From contig NZ_JAHXPQ010000004.1 of assembly GCF_019391655.1 (NCBI RefSeq), positions 186,001-250,000 on the forward strand: 64,000 bases of DNA. The letters are read 5' to 3'. Source of the stretch: Mucilaginibacter rivuli. GTDB lineage: Bacteria; Bacteroidota; Bacteroidia; Sphingobacteriales; Sphingobacteriaceae. The position numbers and the translations under genes were made by a program. This document shows, one piece after another, positions 29,262-37,627 of the stretch (the first letter of the stretch is position 1; each line of letters opens with the position of its first letter). A model generated the notes under the pieces. It saw only the letters and a list, made by a program, of their open reading frames with translations, did no database searches and was not told the DNA's origin.

Positions 29262-29341
29262 GCGAGTCGGTAAACTTACCGGCTTAATTGTGATAAGGTT
29301 TAGGTTGAAAGTCCCCCGGAGCAAGTCTGGGGGGCTTTTTG
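29262..29341 (+). ncRNA. Candidate small RNA ending at an intrinsic terminator
   Basis: About 80 bases after the sigma54-like box hold a perfect 7-bp hairpin with one G-T pair (GTCGGTA 29266-29272, TACCGGC 29277-29283) and a 9-bp GC-rich terminator stem. No start codon fits a sizeable reading frame. I cannot match it to any RNA family. It could equally be the 3' end of the anti-sigma mRNA with a processed stem. Confidence 0.35.
29308..29341 (+). terminator. Intrinsic terminator after the sigma/anti-sigma genes
   Basis: GTCCCCCGG (29311-29319) pairs with CTGGGGGGC (29327-29335) around AGCAAGT, with A-T pairs extending the stem and a TTTTT tail. Confidence 0.85.
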
Positions 29342-29428
29342 TTTTTTAGTAGGATGTTCTAAAAATAAAAAACCGGTTTACAATACAAAGTATCATAAAC
29401 CGGCGTGTATTATAAAGTACGGTTAGTA

Positions 29429-29617
29429 CTATTTATCTTCGCGGCCTTTAACCAGCACTTTTAAAAAGAAAGCTGCAGTTAGTAAACCAACCACACCGCC
29501 AATAGGGATATAGATAAATCCTTTTTCCAATACGGCGCCTGTTAGTAAACCAAAAAACAAACCGATAACGTAATACAGGTAATCGTAATTTTTTTCTTCT
29601 GTGTGCTGATGTTTCAT
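29429..29617 (-). CDS. Small two-helix membrane protein
   Basis: The protein has 62 residues from ATG 29617, opening MKHQHTEEKNYDYLYYVIG. It has two hydrophobic segments, at about 14-29 (YVIGLFFGLLTGAVLE) and 33-53 (FIYIPIGGVVGLLTAAFFLK), and ends with a short charged tail. An upstream ATG (29638) would add seven residues. I do not recognise the family. It lies alone after the putative small RNA, pointing toward it. Confidence 0.6.
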   Translation of the reverse strand: MKHQHTEEKNYDYLYYVIGLFFGLLTGAVLEKGFIYIPIGGVVGLLTAAFFLKVLVKGREDK

Positions 29618-29786
29618 ATCTAAAATATATTGCAGCAAAAATAGTGATTAATTGATGTTTAGCAATTAATTTTTACCTGTTTTGAAAAAAACATTTAAAG
29701 CATTCCTGTCATACCAATAAAACAAAAGATATTTTTTTGTCTTAATCTAAAACCTGTGCATAATTTCGCAAATCATAATCGTTGCA

Positions 29787-31106
29787 ATGAAAAAACACCT
29801 ACTTTTTATTATAATAGCCCTATGCGGCATAAAAGCTATAGCGCAAGAGCATCCATGGCACCCGGCCGACTCGACAGAGAAATGGAACATGCATTTCCAG
29901 ATGACGGTGATAGACCAAAGCCATACCGCATTTACCGCGCCCTACACAGGCGATAACAGCCTGAACCCGGCAGCCGAAGAAGCGCTCTCCATTACCACAA
30001 CCTTATTTGTTGGCCGCAAATTGTGGAAAGGTGCATCGTTGTATTTTAACCCAGAGGTTTCCGGTGGCAGCGGGGTAAGTTCTGCACGGGGTATTGCCGG
30101 TTTTGTTAATGGCGAAACCTTCAGAATAGGCAGCCCTGCGCCAGCATTGTACTTAGGCAGACTGTATTATAAACAATATATCCCGTTGAGCGAGGACGAA
30201 GACTTAGTACCATCTGATGTAAATCAATTAAAAGAATACGTACCCAGAAAACGCATTGTGATAACCGCGGGCAAATTTGCCGTGTCAGACTTTTTTGATA
30301 ATAACAATTACAGCCATGATCCGCGCAGCCAGTTTATCAACTGGAGCCTGATGAGCAACGGTGCCTGGGATTACGCAGCCAATACCCGTGGCTATACCGA
30401 TGGTATAGTGTTAGAGTATGTTACACCAAAGTGGTCGGCCAGGGTGGCTGGTACTTTAGAGCCAAGCTATGCCAACGGCCCCGAATTTGATTATGATTAC
30501 TTTAAAAGCTACAGCCAAACCGCCGAGATCACCAAAAATTTGGAGTTCAACAAGCATGAGGGCGCTATCAGGCTGTTACTTTTCAGGAATGTGACCAAAG
30601 CGCCCGCATACCGCGATGTAATACAGAACGACCCTACGCTGGATGTAATAAACGGCAAAAACTACGGCGGCGTAAAATATGGCTTCGGTATAAACGGAGA
30701 GCAGGAGTTAAATAATAATCTGGGTGTATTTTTCAGGATAGGCTGGAACGATGGTAAAACCGCTACCTGGGCCTTTACCGAAATTGATCAAACCATAAGC
30801 GCGGGCTTGAACTATACCGGTGCGCAATGGAAGAGGCCCAACGATGTTTTTGGCCTGGCAGGCGTTATCAACGGAATATCGGATGATCATCGCGCGTTTT
30901 TAAATGCAGGGGGCTACGGTTTTATTATTGGCGACGGTAAGTTACCACACTATGCTACCGAAAAAATTGTGGAAGCGTATTACAGTGCCCAGATCAATAA
31001 AAACCTGTTCCTCTCGGGCGATTACCAGTTTGTACAAAACCCTGCTTATAATACAGACCGTGGCCCGGTTAATGTGTTTTCTATCAGGGCGCATGTTGAA
31101 TTTTAG
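29787..31106 (+). CDS. Carbohydrate-selective porin (OprB-like)
   Basis: The 439-residue protein has a signal peptide (about 1-19, ending AIAQ) and then WHPADSTEKWNMHFQMTVIDQS, the start of OprB-type porins. Outer-membrane strands continue with PEVSGGSGVSSARGIAGFVNGE, YLGRLYYKQY and an RGP-containing last strand that ends VFSIRAHVEF with a C-terminal Phe. OprB proteins are passive sugar channels in the outer membrane, and the length (about 440) is typical. A short operon partner is not visible. The gene after it is a glutamine amidotransferase, separated by 33 bases. Confidence 0.85.
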   Translation: MKKHLLFIIIALCGIKAIAQEHPWHPADSTEKWNMHFQMTVIDQSHTAFTAPYTGDNSLNPAAEEALSITTTLFVGRKLWKGASLYFNPEVSGGSGVSSARGIAGFVNGETFRIGSPAPALYLGRLYYKQYIPLSEDEDLVPSDVNQLKEYVPRKRIVITAGKFAVSDFFDNNNYSHDPRSQFINWSLMSNGAWDYAANTRGYTDGIVLEYVTPKWSARVAGTLEPSYANGPEFDYDYFKSYSQTAEITKNLEFNKHEGAIRLLLFRNVTKAPAYRDVIQNDPTLDVINGKNYGGVKYGFGINGEQELNNNLGVFFRIGWNDGKTATWAFTEIDQTISAGLNYTGAQWKRPNDVFGLAGVINGISDDHRAFLNAGGYGFIIGDGKLPHYATEKIVEAYYSAQINKNLFLSGDYQFVQNPAYNTDRGPVNVFSIRAHVEF

Positions 31107-31139
31107 CATCTTGGCTTAAATGATTATATTAGGCTCAAT

Positions 31140-31946
31140 ATGCGTGAGATAAAAGCAGCCATTATTGATCTGTACGATGATTATCCCAACCAGGCTATAT
31201 CATCATTCCAACATATTTTAAAAACTTTTGGGGATGCCAATGGGATAAATATAAAGGCTGATGTATTCGACCTCCGCGGGAAAAATGAAGCTCCGGGATT
31301 AGATTTCGATGTATACCTATCAAGCGGCGGCCCTGGCAGCCCGATAGATAGCGAAGGCTCTGAGTGGGAAACCAAGTACTGGAAACTGGTTGATGATATT
31401 GACGCGCATAACCAATCGGAAGCATCCAATAAAAAGCACGTGTTTTTTGTATGCCATTCTTTCCAACTGTTATGCCGCAGGTATAAACTGGGCGATGTAA
31501 ACCAGCGTACCAGCGAGTCGTATGGTATTATGTCGACTATTAAAACCGAAGCAGGTAAAGCCGACGATGTTTTTAATGGCCTGGCCGACAATTATTACAT
31601 ATTCGATTCGCGCGAGTGGCAGGTAGTTAACCCTGATATGCAACGCTTTAAAGAAATAGGCGCTACCCTGTTAACAATTGAACGGGAACGTACCAACCCA
31701 ACGAACCCGCGCGCGTTAATGGCCATCAGGTTTAACCCGTATTTCATCGCTACACAATACCACCCCGAAGTTGACCCGGTTGATATGAAGGAACGCATGC
31801 TGACCGATGATTATAAAAACCACATGATTGAAGAGTACGGCATTGAAAAATACAACGAGATACTGGGAAACCTTAACCAGCCCGATAAACTACTGCTTAC
31901 CTATAATACCATTATCCCACGGTTTCTGGCTGCAGCTATTGGTTAG
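31140..31946 (+). CDS. Class I glutamine amidotransferase-like protein
   Basis: The 268-residue protein has the GATase1 fold signs: SSGGPGSPIDSEG (oxyanion-type loop), the nucleophile C105 in HVFFVCHSFQLL, and the His/Glu pair in IATQYHPEVDPVDMK. Such domains remove ammonia from glutamine to feed a partner synthetase, as in GuaA. No partner domain or gene is present, and the usual GC(G/C)G nucleophile elbow is CHSF, so the substrate may not be glutamine. The gene lies downstream of the porin with a 33-base gap. Confidence 0.78.
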   Translation: MREIKAAIIDLYDDYPNQAISSFQHILKTFGDANGINIKADVFDLRGKNEAPGLDFDVYLSSGGPGSPIDSEGSEWETKYWKLVDDIDAHNQSEASNKKHVFFVCHSFQLLCRRYKLGDVNQRTSESYGIMSTIKTEAGKADDVFNGLADNYYIFDSREWQVVNPDMQRFKEIGATLLTIERERTNPTNPRALMAIRFNPYFIATQYHPEVDPVDMKERMLTDDYKNHMIEEYGIEKYNEILGNLNQPDKLLLTYNTIIPRFLAAAIG

Positions 31947-31987
31947 GTGCCGGGCTAATTCAAAAATAAAATCAAATAATAAACGTT

Positions 31988-32020
31988 TTTGTATATAGTA
32001 TCAGAATAGTATTAAATTTG
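31988..32020 (+). promoter_or_regulatory. Promoter of the Cys-rich small protein
   Basis: TTTG (31988-31991) and TAAATTTG (32013-32020) are 21 bases apart. The box ends four bases before the ATG at 32025, predicting a leaderless mRNA. Confidence 0.6.
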
Positions 32021-32024
32021 TGAC

Positions 32025-32180
32025 ATGAATTTTCAATTAGCCATTGTTATTTTACTTTTTATTGCCGCCTTATTTTATGTTGGCAGGGTAATTTACAATA
32101 GTGTTTTTGCAAAAAAAGGCTGCGGATCAAATTGTAAATGCGGTGTCGATTTTTCCAATATCGATCAGGCCGGGAAATAA
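32025..32180 (+). CDS. FeoB-associated Cys-rich small membrane protein
   Basis: The 51-residue protein has one membrane helix (about 3-22, FQLAIVILLFIAALFYVGRV) and a cysteine-rich tail, KKGCGSNCKCGVDF. This layout fits the FeoB-associated Cys-rich membrane protein family (PF12669), small proteins often near the ferrous iron transporter FeoB. No feoAB is visible in this window. It could also be an unrelated small Cys-rich membrane protein. A strong promoter with the -7 box four bases upstream supports it as a real gene. Confidence 0.6.
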   Translation: MNFQLAIVILLFIAALFYVGRVIYNSVFAKKGCGSNCKCGVDFSNIDQAGK

Positions 32181-32223
32181 TTGCACGTAACTCATTAATT
32201 TTGCCTAAAATTAAAAAGTATTA

Positions 32224-35200
32224 ATGTCAGGTAAGCAGGTTTTTCAGGCCGATACCCCGGGAAGATGGACGCGTTTTAAGTGGTTAAGCCGGTTACTCAT
32301 TGTATTATTAATAGCAGGCCTTATTGGCGCTGCAATTACCATTACATCGCAGCAATACCCATCGCTGCCCAACCTCAACTCGGCACCCAAAAAGTTATCT
32401 AAAGAAGAACTTGACGCCCTTAAGCATTCCAAAAAATTTAAGGATTTTAAATTACAGGAAGCTGAAATACAGGAGTTACGCCGCGATCTTAAACTGCACC
32501 AATTAAAGCACCCCAGCAATAAAAGCCGTATCAACGCCGGTTTTTACCGCCCCTGGGAAACGCAGGCCTATAACTCACTGATAGACCATATTGGCAAACT
32601 GGATATGATAGTGAGCGAGGGTTTTGTGATGACGCCCGGTAAAGATACCATCACGGCCCACCTTGATACGGGCCTGATGAAACTGAACAAAAAGTATAAA
32701 AAGCCTATCATCATTTCGCTTTCAAATTATATCAATGTAAATAATGTTTCTGGCTACCTTGATTCGAAGGATGTTTACCGGATTATCAAAAACAAAAAAA
32801 AGCGTACCATTTTCATTAACGACATTGCCAATAAGCTGGTTAAAAACCACTTGCAGGGCCTTAACCTTGAGTTAGAAGATATTAAAGACCGCGACGATGT
32901 AAATTATGTGGCTTTTGAAAAAGAACTTTACGCCACCCTGCACGAAAAAAAGCTATTGGTAACGCAAAATGTTAACGCTACCGATGATGGCTATGATGTA
33001 GAATCATTACAGGAATTTAATGATTACCTGTTCATCTTCGCGATAGACCAGCACACCGAATCGAGCAACGCCGGCGATATATCAGATCAGCGATGGGTGG
33101 AGCAAACATTAGATGATGTTTGCAGCCAGGTGCCCAGCGAAAAGATAATTTTAGTAGTTGGCGCTTACGGGTACGACTGGCCCGAAAATAGTATTGGCAA
33201 ACCGATGTCATACCAGCAAGCCATCAGTACCGCGCATGAGCACTCGAGCAAAATATCATATAATAAACAATCGGGTAACCTGAGCTATAAATACCTGGCG
33301 CAGGATAGTATAACCCACTCGGTGTTTTTTACCGACGCGATAACCAATTTCAACATCATCCGCATGGCCGATGATTGGTCAACAGGCGGAATAGCGCTTT
33401 GGCGCATAGGTACCGAAGACCCGCGCCTGTGGAGCTTTTTTGATAAGAGCTTATCCATCGATTCGTTACGCAAAACAGGGGTGGATAAGCGAAAGCTGGA
33501 AACCGTAGGGCTTAACGACCGTATTGACTACTCGGGCGATGGCGAGGTACTCGACCTGGTATCTGTACCCGATACAGGCAAGATCGTACTGAACCTCGAC
33601 CCTAAAACCTTTAAGTTTCTCGATCAGCTTTACGTAAAGCTGCCTACCAAATACCAGATACGTAAATACGGTTACGCCCCAAAAAAGATAGTACTTACCT
33701 TTGATGATGGCCCCGACCCTGATTTTACGCCACGCATACTTGATATTTTAAAACGCGAAAATGTACCTGCCTCATTTTTTGTAGTAGGCGCCATGGTTGA
33801 AAAGAATATACCCCTGCTACGGCGGGAGTTTGAGGCAGGCTACGAAATTGGTAACCACACGTTTTTCCATCCTGATGTATCGGCCATAAGTTTGAAGCGG
33901 GTTAAACTGGAGTTGAATGCCACGCGTAAATTGATAGAATCCATTACAGGGCGTAGCACTATACTGTTCAGGCCGCCGTTTAACGCCGATGCTGAGCCGC
34001 AAACCGTTGCCGAGGTATTACCGGTAGCGTTGAGCCGCGAAGAAAAATACATTAATATTGGCGAATCGATAGATCCGCATGATTGGGAGCCTGGCGTTAC
34101 CGCGGATACCATATTGGCACGCGTTATTGCGCAAAAAGATGCCGGATCGATGTTGTTGCTGCATGATGCAGGGGGCGATACCCGCGAAGAAACGGTAAAA
34201 GCTTTACCAGGCATTATCCATTTTTTTAAGAGCCACGGCTACCAGTTTACCACCATTGCCGAAGTATTAGGTAAAACCAAGGCCGACCTGATGCCGCCCA
34301 TCAGCGATGATGCCGACAGCGGTATTGTGGGTACGCTGTACAGCATGATGATCATGAGCGTGTTTTATGGCAATTGGTTTATGCTGTACCTCTTCTTCTC
34401 GGCTATATTTTTGGCGGTGGGCCGGATAGTGCTCATCGGTATTTTAGCATCACGCCAATACAACGAAAATAAAAAGGAAACTGCCGACCGTTTGGCCGAA
34501 GCGGTGCTATACCCGGTAAGCATCATCGTACCTGCGTATAACGAGGAGGTAACGGCCATCAAAACCATCGAAAGCTTGCTGCATACCAAGTATGATAACT
34601 TCGAGATCATTTTCATTGATGATGGATCGAAGGATAAAACATTCCAGGTGGTGAGCAAAGCTTATGAGGGGCACCCTAAAGTAAAGATACTCACCAAGCC
34701 TAACGGCGGCAAGGCCACGGCGCTAAACTTTGGTATTGGCCATGCCACGTACGATTTTGTGATCTGTATTGATGCCGATACGCAGCTGAAAGACGATGCT
34801 GTGTACCACCTGATGACCTATTTTAGCGATGAGGAAATTGGCGCGGTAGCGGGTACGGTGAAGGTAGGTAACGAGAATAATATCATCACCAAATGGCAGT
34901 CTATCGAATACATTACGGCCCAGAACATGGACCGCCGGGCCTTCGACCTGATCAATAGCATTACCGTGGTGCCGGGTGCTATCGGGGCCTTCCGCAAAAC
35001 GGCTATTAACAAGGCGGGGGGCTTTACTTACGATACCCTGGCCGAAGATTGCGACCTGACCATGCGTATATTAAAGCAGGGCTATATTGTGCGCAACTGC
35101 GCCGATGCCATTGCCTATACCGAAGCGCCGGAATCGATAGAGATGTTGCTGAAACAGCGTTTCCGCTGGAGCTTTGGCGTGATGCAGAGCTTCTGGAAAA

Positions 35201-35586
35201 ATAAGGACGCGCTGTTTAATAAAAAGTATAAGTTTTTCGGGATGGTGGGCATGCCGAATATCCTGATCTTCCAGATCATTCTGCCGCTGTTTTCGCCCCT
35301 GGCCGATCTGATGATGCTTTTGGGCATGCTGGGCGACCACCGCGAAAAGATCTTTATTTATTACGTAGCCTTTGTACTTATCGACTTTGCCGTGGGCGCC
35401 ATTGCCTTCTGGATGGAGAAAGAGGATTACAAAAAGCTCATCTACATTATTCCGCAAAAGTTTGTGTGGCGCCAGTTAATGTATTATGTGCTGTTCAAAT
35501 CTATCCGCCGTGCTGTTAAGGGTGAGTTAAGTGGTTGGGGGGTGTTGAAGCGTACAGGGAATGTGACGGCGCAGAAGGGGAAGTAA
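32224..35586 (+). CDS. GH18-like / NodB polysaccharide deacetylase / GT2 glycosyltransferase fusion protein
   Basis: The 1120-residue multidomain protein starts with a membrane helix at about 20-42. A GH18-like region (about 95-420) has GLNLELED, with E218 in place of the catalytic Glu of the DxxDxDxE motif. A NodB (CE4) deacetylase follows at about 485-690: TFDDGPD with D494/D495, NHTFFHPD with H545/H549, FRPPF, and LLLHDAGGD. A processive GT2 domain (about 755-1010) has IVPAYNEE, IDDGSKD, DADTQ, EDCDL and QRFRWSFG, with flanking membrane helices. The set recalls exopolysaccharide export machines of the PgaB/PgaC type, which deacetylate poly-N-acetylglucosamine. Polymer identity is inferred. 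Confidence 0.85.
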   Translation: MSGKQVFQADTPGRWTRFKWLSRLLIVLLIAGLIGAAITITSQQYPSLPNLNSAPKKLSKEELDALKHSKKFKDFKLQEAEIQELRRDLKLHQLKHPSNKSRINAGFYRPWETQAYNSLIDHIGKLDMIVSEGFVMTPGKDTITAHLDTGLMKLNKKYKKPIIISLSNYINVNNVSGYLDSKDVYRIIKNKKKRTIFINDIANKLVKNHLQGLNLELEDIKDRDDVNYVAFEKELYATLHEKKLLVTQNVNATDDGYDVESLQEFNDYLFIFAIDQHTESSNAGDISDQRWVEQTLDDVCSQVPSEKIILVVGAYGYDWPENSIGKPMSYQQAISTAHEHSSKISYNKQSGNLSYKYLAQDSITHSVFFTDAITNFNIIRMADDWSTGGIALWRIGTEDPRLWSFFDKSLSIDSLRKTGVDKRKLETVGLNDRIDYSGDGEVLDLVSVPDTGKIVLNLDPKTFKFLDQLYVKLPTKYQIRKYGYAPKKIVLTFDDGPDPDFTPRILDILKRENVPASFFVVGAMVEKNIPLLRREFEAGYEIGNHTFFHPDVSAISLKRVKLELNATRKLIESITGRSTILFRPPFNADAEPQTVAEVLPVALSREEKYINIGESIDPHDWEPGVTADTILARVIAQKDAGSMLLLHDAGGDTREETVKALPGIIHFFKSHGYQFTTIAEVLGKTKADLMPPISDDADSGIVGTLYSMMIMSVFYGNWFMLYLFFSAIFLAVGRIVLIGILASRQYNENKKETADRLAEAVLYPVSIIVPAYNEEVTAIKTIESLLHTKYDNFEIIFIDDGSKDKTFQVVSKAYEGHPKVKILTKPNGGKATALNFGIGHATYDFVICIDADTQLKDDAVYHLMTYFSDEEIGAVAGTVKVGNENNIITKWQSIEYITAQNMDRRAFDLINSITVVPGAIGAFRKTAINKAGGFTYDTLAEDCDLTMRILKQGYIVRNCADAIAYTEAPESIEMLLKQRFRWSFGVMQSFWKNKDALFNKKYKFFGMVGMPNILIFQIILPLFSPLADLMMLLGMLGDHREKIFIYYVAFVLIDFAVGAIAFWMEKEDYKKLIYIIPQKFVWRQLMYYVLFKSIRRAVKGELSGWGVLKRTGNVTAQKGK

Positions 35587-35623
35587 TGTTTGGGTTTTGC
35601 GTAATTGACCTGCATGTTGGAGC

Positions 35624-35861
35624 CGCTATGGCCGCGGCGGGCCTTTGTTCTTTTTCTTGATAAAAAGAACCAAAAATCAAGCCAGCAAAGAGGCTTCTTT
35701 CGCACAGGCCAATCCGCACAAGCCGGGAAAACCTGGGCTGCAACCTTTTGCCCCCGCTTCGCACACTCTTGACCTACGCTTCAGGCAAAAATTGCTATGC
35801 CCTGCAGCCGCACAAGGCCACCATTGTTTTCCCCGCTTTTGGCCGAAGCTTTTTTGCTGAC
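35624..35861 (+). repeat. Roughly 238-bp dispersed repeat, copy 1
   Basis: The sequence begins CGCTATGGCCGCGGCGGGCC and aligns over its length with 41683-41919 in the same orientation. A hairpin with stem GTTCTTTTT/AAAAAGAAC around CTTGAT lies near its left end. The copy starts 38 bases after the stop of the fusion gene. Confidence 0.85.
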
Positions 35862-35899
35862 CGCTAACAGGATATAATAAATAAGCTTTTGTTTTAATT

Positions 35900-36011
35900 C
35901 CCCTCTTGAGAGGGGCGCGGGTAAGCATGGCGCGATGGCGGGGTGTGTTATTTGAAGCGAGTCGCTTTGCAGGACACACCCCCAACCCCTCTCAAGAGGG
36001 GTTGGGGTGTG
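35900..36011. repeat. Palindromic GC-rich element with nested inverted repeats
   Basis: CCCCTCTTGAGAGGGG (35900-35915) is itself palindromic and recurs in the right arm as CCCCTCTCAAGAGGGG, with GGGTGTGT and ACACACCC as an inner pair. A long imperfect hairpin would form. A related CTTCTTGAGAAGGGG occurs at about 4299-4313. Confidence 0.6.
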
Positions 36012-36097
36012 GTTTAACCAAACAATTCCTTCAAAACATCATTTGCATATATGCACATTAACTCATTTGCACATTTCGGCTTATCTTAGCTACGTCT

Positions 36098-37237
36098 ATG
36101 AATAAAAAAATACTTTGCCTGTTGGTTTGTTGTTTGGGGATGCATGTCGCGGTGGGACAGGTGGGTAAGTACCTGCCTAAGTTTATGCGGAAGATATTGC
36201 TGGATACCGATAGCGGCCGTTCCAGCAGCCTGATCCCTTTGCCGGTGTTTAACTCGGCGCCCGAAACTGGTTTGGAGTTTGGCGGCTCGGTGCTGTACTC
36301 GTTCTATGCCGATACCCTGCACCGCGAAACCCGGGTGAGCAATATTTTTACTTACGGCACAGTAACTACCAAGGGGCAAAACCGCTTTGGGCTGAGCACC
36401 AGCCACTGGTATGCCCAAAACAAATACCACTACTCGGCCTCGCTGAGCTATGTGAACTTCCCGGCTAATTTTTACGGGGTGGGTAACAGTACCCGCGCCA
36501 TTGATGCCGAACGGATCACCGAAAAGCGCTTTAAGTTTTTTATGGGTGGCGAAAAGCTGTGGACCAAAGGCGTATACGCCGGGTTGCTGGCGGGGGTGTT
36601 GAGCTCTAAATACTCAAGCACCAATACGGGGATCTTTGAAACCGACCCGACCATTGAGCACCGCGAGGGCGGCACCAACCTGCTGTTTGGCCCCAGCTTT
36701 GTTTATGATACGCGCGATAATAATACCTATACCAATACAGGTTTTGAGGTGGTGAGCAGCTATGTGCTGTACAAGGGCATATACGGCAGCAATGGCTATA
36801 ACGGCGGCCTGTTTACCATTGAGGCCACGCAATACAACCACCTGAGCAAGCGCCTTAACCTGGCGTTCGACCTGTATGATACGAATTTAACGGGTGGCGA
36901 ATCGCCTTTTTATTTGCTGCCTGCTATGGGGAGCGACGAGCTGATGCGGGGCTATTATAATGGACGGTTTCGCGACCGCAATTATGTGGCTGCCCAGGCC
37001 GAACTGCGCTACCGCTTTAGCAAACGCTTTGGCCTGGCCTTTTTTGGCGGCGGCGGCAAGGTGTTTCGCGAGGAGTTTAGTTTTGACGACTGGAAACCCA
37101 GCTACGGCGGCGGTCTGCGGTACTTTTTTGATGTGGAAAAGGGTTTGGATATTAGCTTTGATTATGCTGTTGGGGAGCAACGGGCCGGGGAGAACAGGCA
37201 GGGTGGGTTTTATATTCGGTTGGGGGAGGCGTTTTAG
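36098..37237 (+). CDS. BamA/TamA-family (Omp85-like) outer-membrane barrel
   Basis: The 379-residue protein has a signal peptide (about 1-20, ending AVGQ) and then a barrel with the Omp85-type features FGPSFVYDTRDN (the strand preceding the L6 loop), GSDELMRGYYNGRFRDRNY (the (V/I)RGY motif as MRGY) and a last strand GGFYIRLGEAF. No POTRA domains are present, so it is a shortened Omp85 relative like other surface-antigen D15 proteins of Bacteroidota. Function (assembly or transport) is unknown. It lies alone, flanked by repeats. Confidence 0.85.
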   Translation: MNKKILCLLVCCLGMHVAVGQVGKYLPKFMRKILLDTDSGRSSSLIPLPVFNSAPETGLEFGGSVLYSFYADTLHRETRVSNIFTYGTVTTKGQNRFGLSTSHWYAQNKYHYSASLSYVNFPANFYGVGNSTRAIDAERITEKRFKFFMGGEKLWTKGVYAGLLAGVLSSKYSSTNTGIFETDPTIEHREGGTNLLFGPSFVYDTRDNNTYTNTGFEVVSSYVLYKGIYGSNGYNGGLFTIEATQYNHLSKRLNLAFDLYDTNLTGGESPFYLLPAMGSDELMRGYYNGRFRDRNYVAAQAELRYRFSKRFGLAFFGGGGKVFREEFSFDDWKPSYGGGLRYFFDVEKGLDISFDYAVGEQRAGENRQGGFYIRLGEAF

Positions 37238-37310
37238 AGGGCTTGCAGGTACGTGTACACCAGACAATCGGTTTGGAGGTGAATGTCTTGTGGTTACCTA
37301 TCCGTTCAAT

Positions 37311-37339
37311 ACCACAAGCGGGGACGCTTGCGGGAGCGG
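37311..37339 (-). repeat. 29-bp GC-rich repeat, copy 2
   Basis: This is the exact reverse complement of 4370-4398. It lies 91 bases before the ATG of the first ABC-3C gene, near the left boundary of the AT-rich island. Confidence 0.85.
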
Positions 37340-37429
37340 ACGGCATTTTAGTAAATATGCAATTAATATTATATAAAATATATAGATTAATTTTTATAAG
37401 TTTATATTTCTCTAAACAACCCCTTAAAT

Positions 37430-37627
37430 ATGGAAAATCTTGATAAAATATTAAGCATTTCGGCAAGTATATTTTCTATAATCGCAATTTTTTATTCTAG
37501 CACTACGATTAGTAAATTAAAAAAAATAAATAATTCCATCAATAATACTTCAATCGGCGGTGATAGAACTATTAATCAAAAGATCAAAGGTGATGGCAAT
37601 TTTCAAGTAGGTAAGCAAAATGACTGA
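37430..37627 (+). CDS. Small membrane protein with GDGN tail, first gene of the ABC-3C cassette
   Basis: The 65-residue protein has one hydrophobic helix (about 8-28, ILSISASIFSIIAIFYSSTT), a basic stretch (KLKKI) and an asparagine-rich tail ending TINQKIKGDGNFQVGKQND. KIKGDGNFQ matches KIEGDGNVQ near the start of the next protein. I do not know this small protein as a family. The 8-base overlap with the next gene indicates coupling. It could anchor the system at the membrane or be its membrane-disrupting effector; this is inference. It is very AT-rich, like the rest of the cassette. Confidence 0.65.
   Translation: MENLDKILSISASIFSIIAIFYSSTTISKLKKINNSINNTSIGGDRTINQKIKGDGNFQVGKQND

Larger units (their letters stand above)
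29110..29428. other. 319-bp region with no protein gene; holds a candidate small RNA
   Basis: No supported open frame lies here. The left half (29110-29230) shows no recognisable structure apart from a TTTGGCACAG at 29215-29224. The right half contains a sigma54-like promoter (29236-29252), two stem-loops and an intrinsic terminator at 29308-29341. The 87 bases after the terminator precede the stop of the converging small membrane protein. Confidence 0.5.
35587..36097. other. 511-bp repeat-filled intergenic region
   Basis: No supported gene lies here. The left part is copy 1 of a roughly 238-bp repeat (35624-35861) and the right part is a palindromic element (35900-36011). Between 36012 and 36097 only an AT-rich promoter-like stretch is visible, with TATCTTAG at about 36082-36089. 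Confidence 0.7.
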
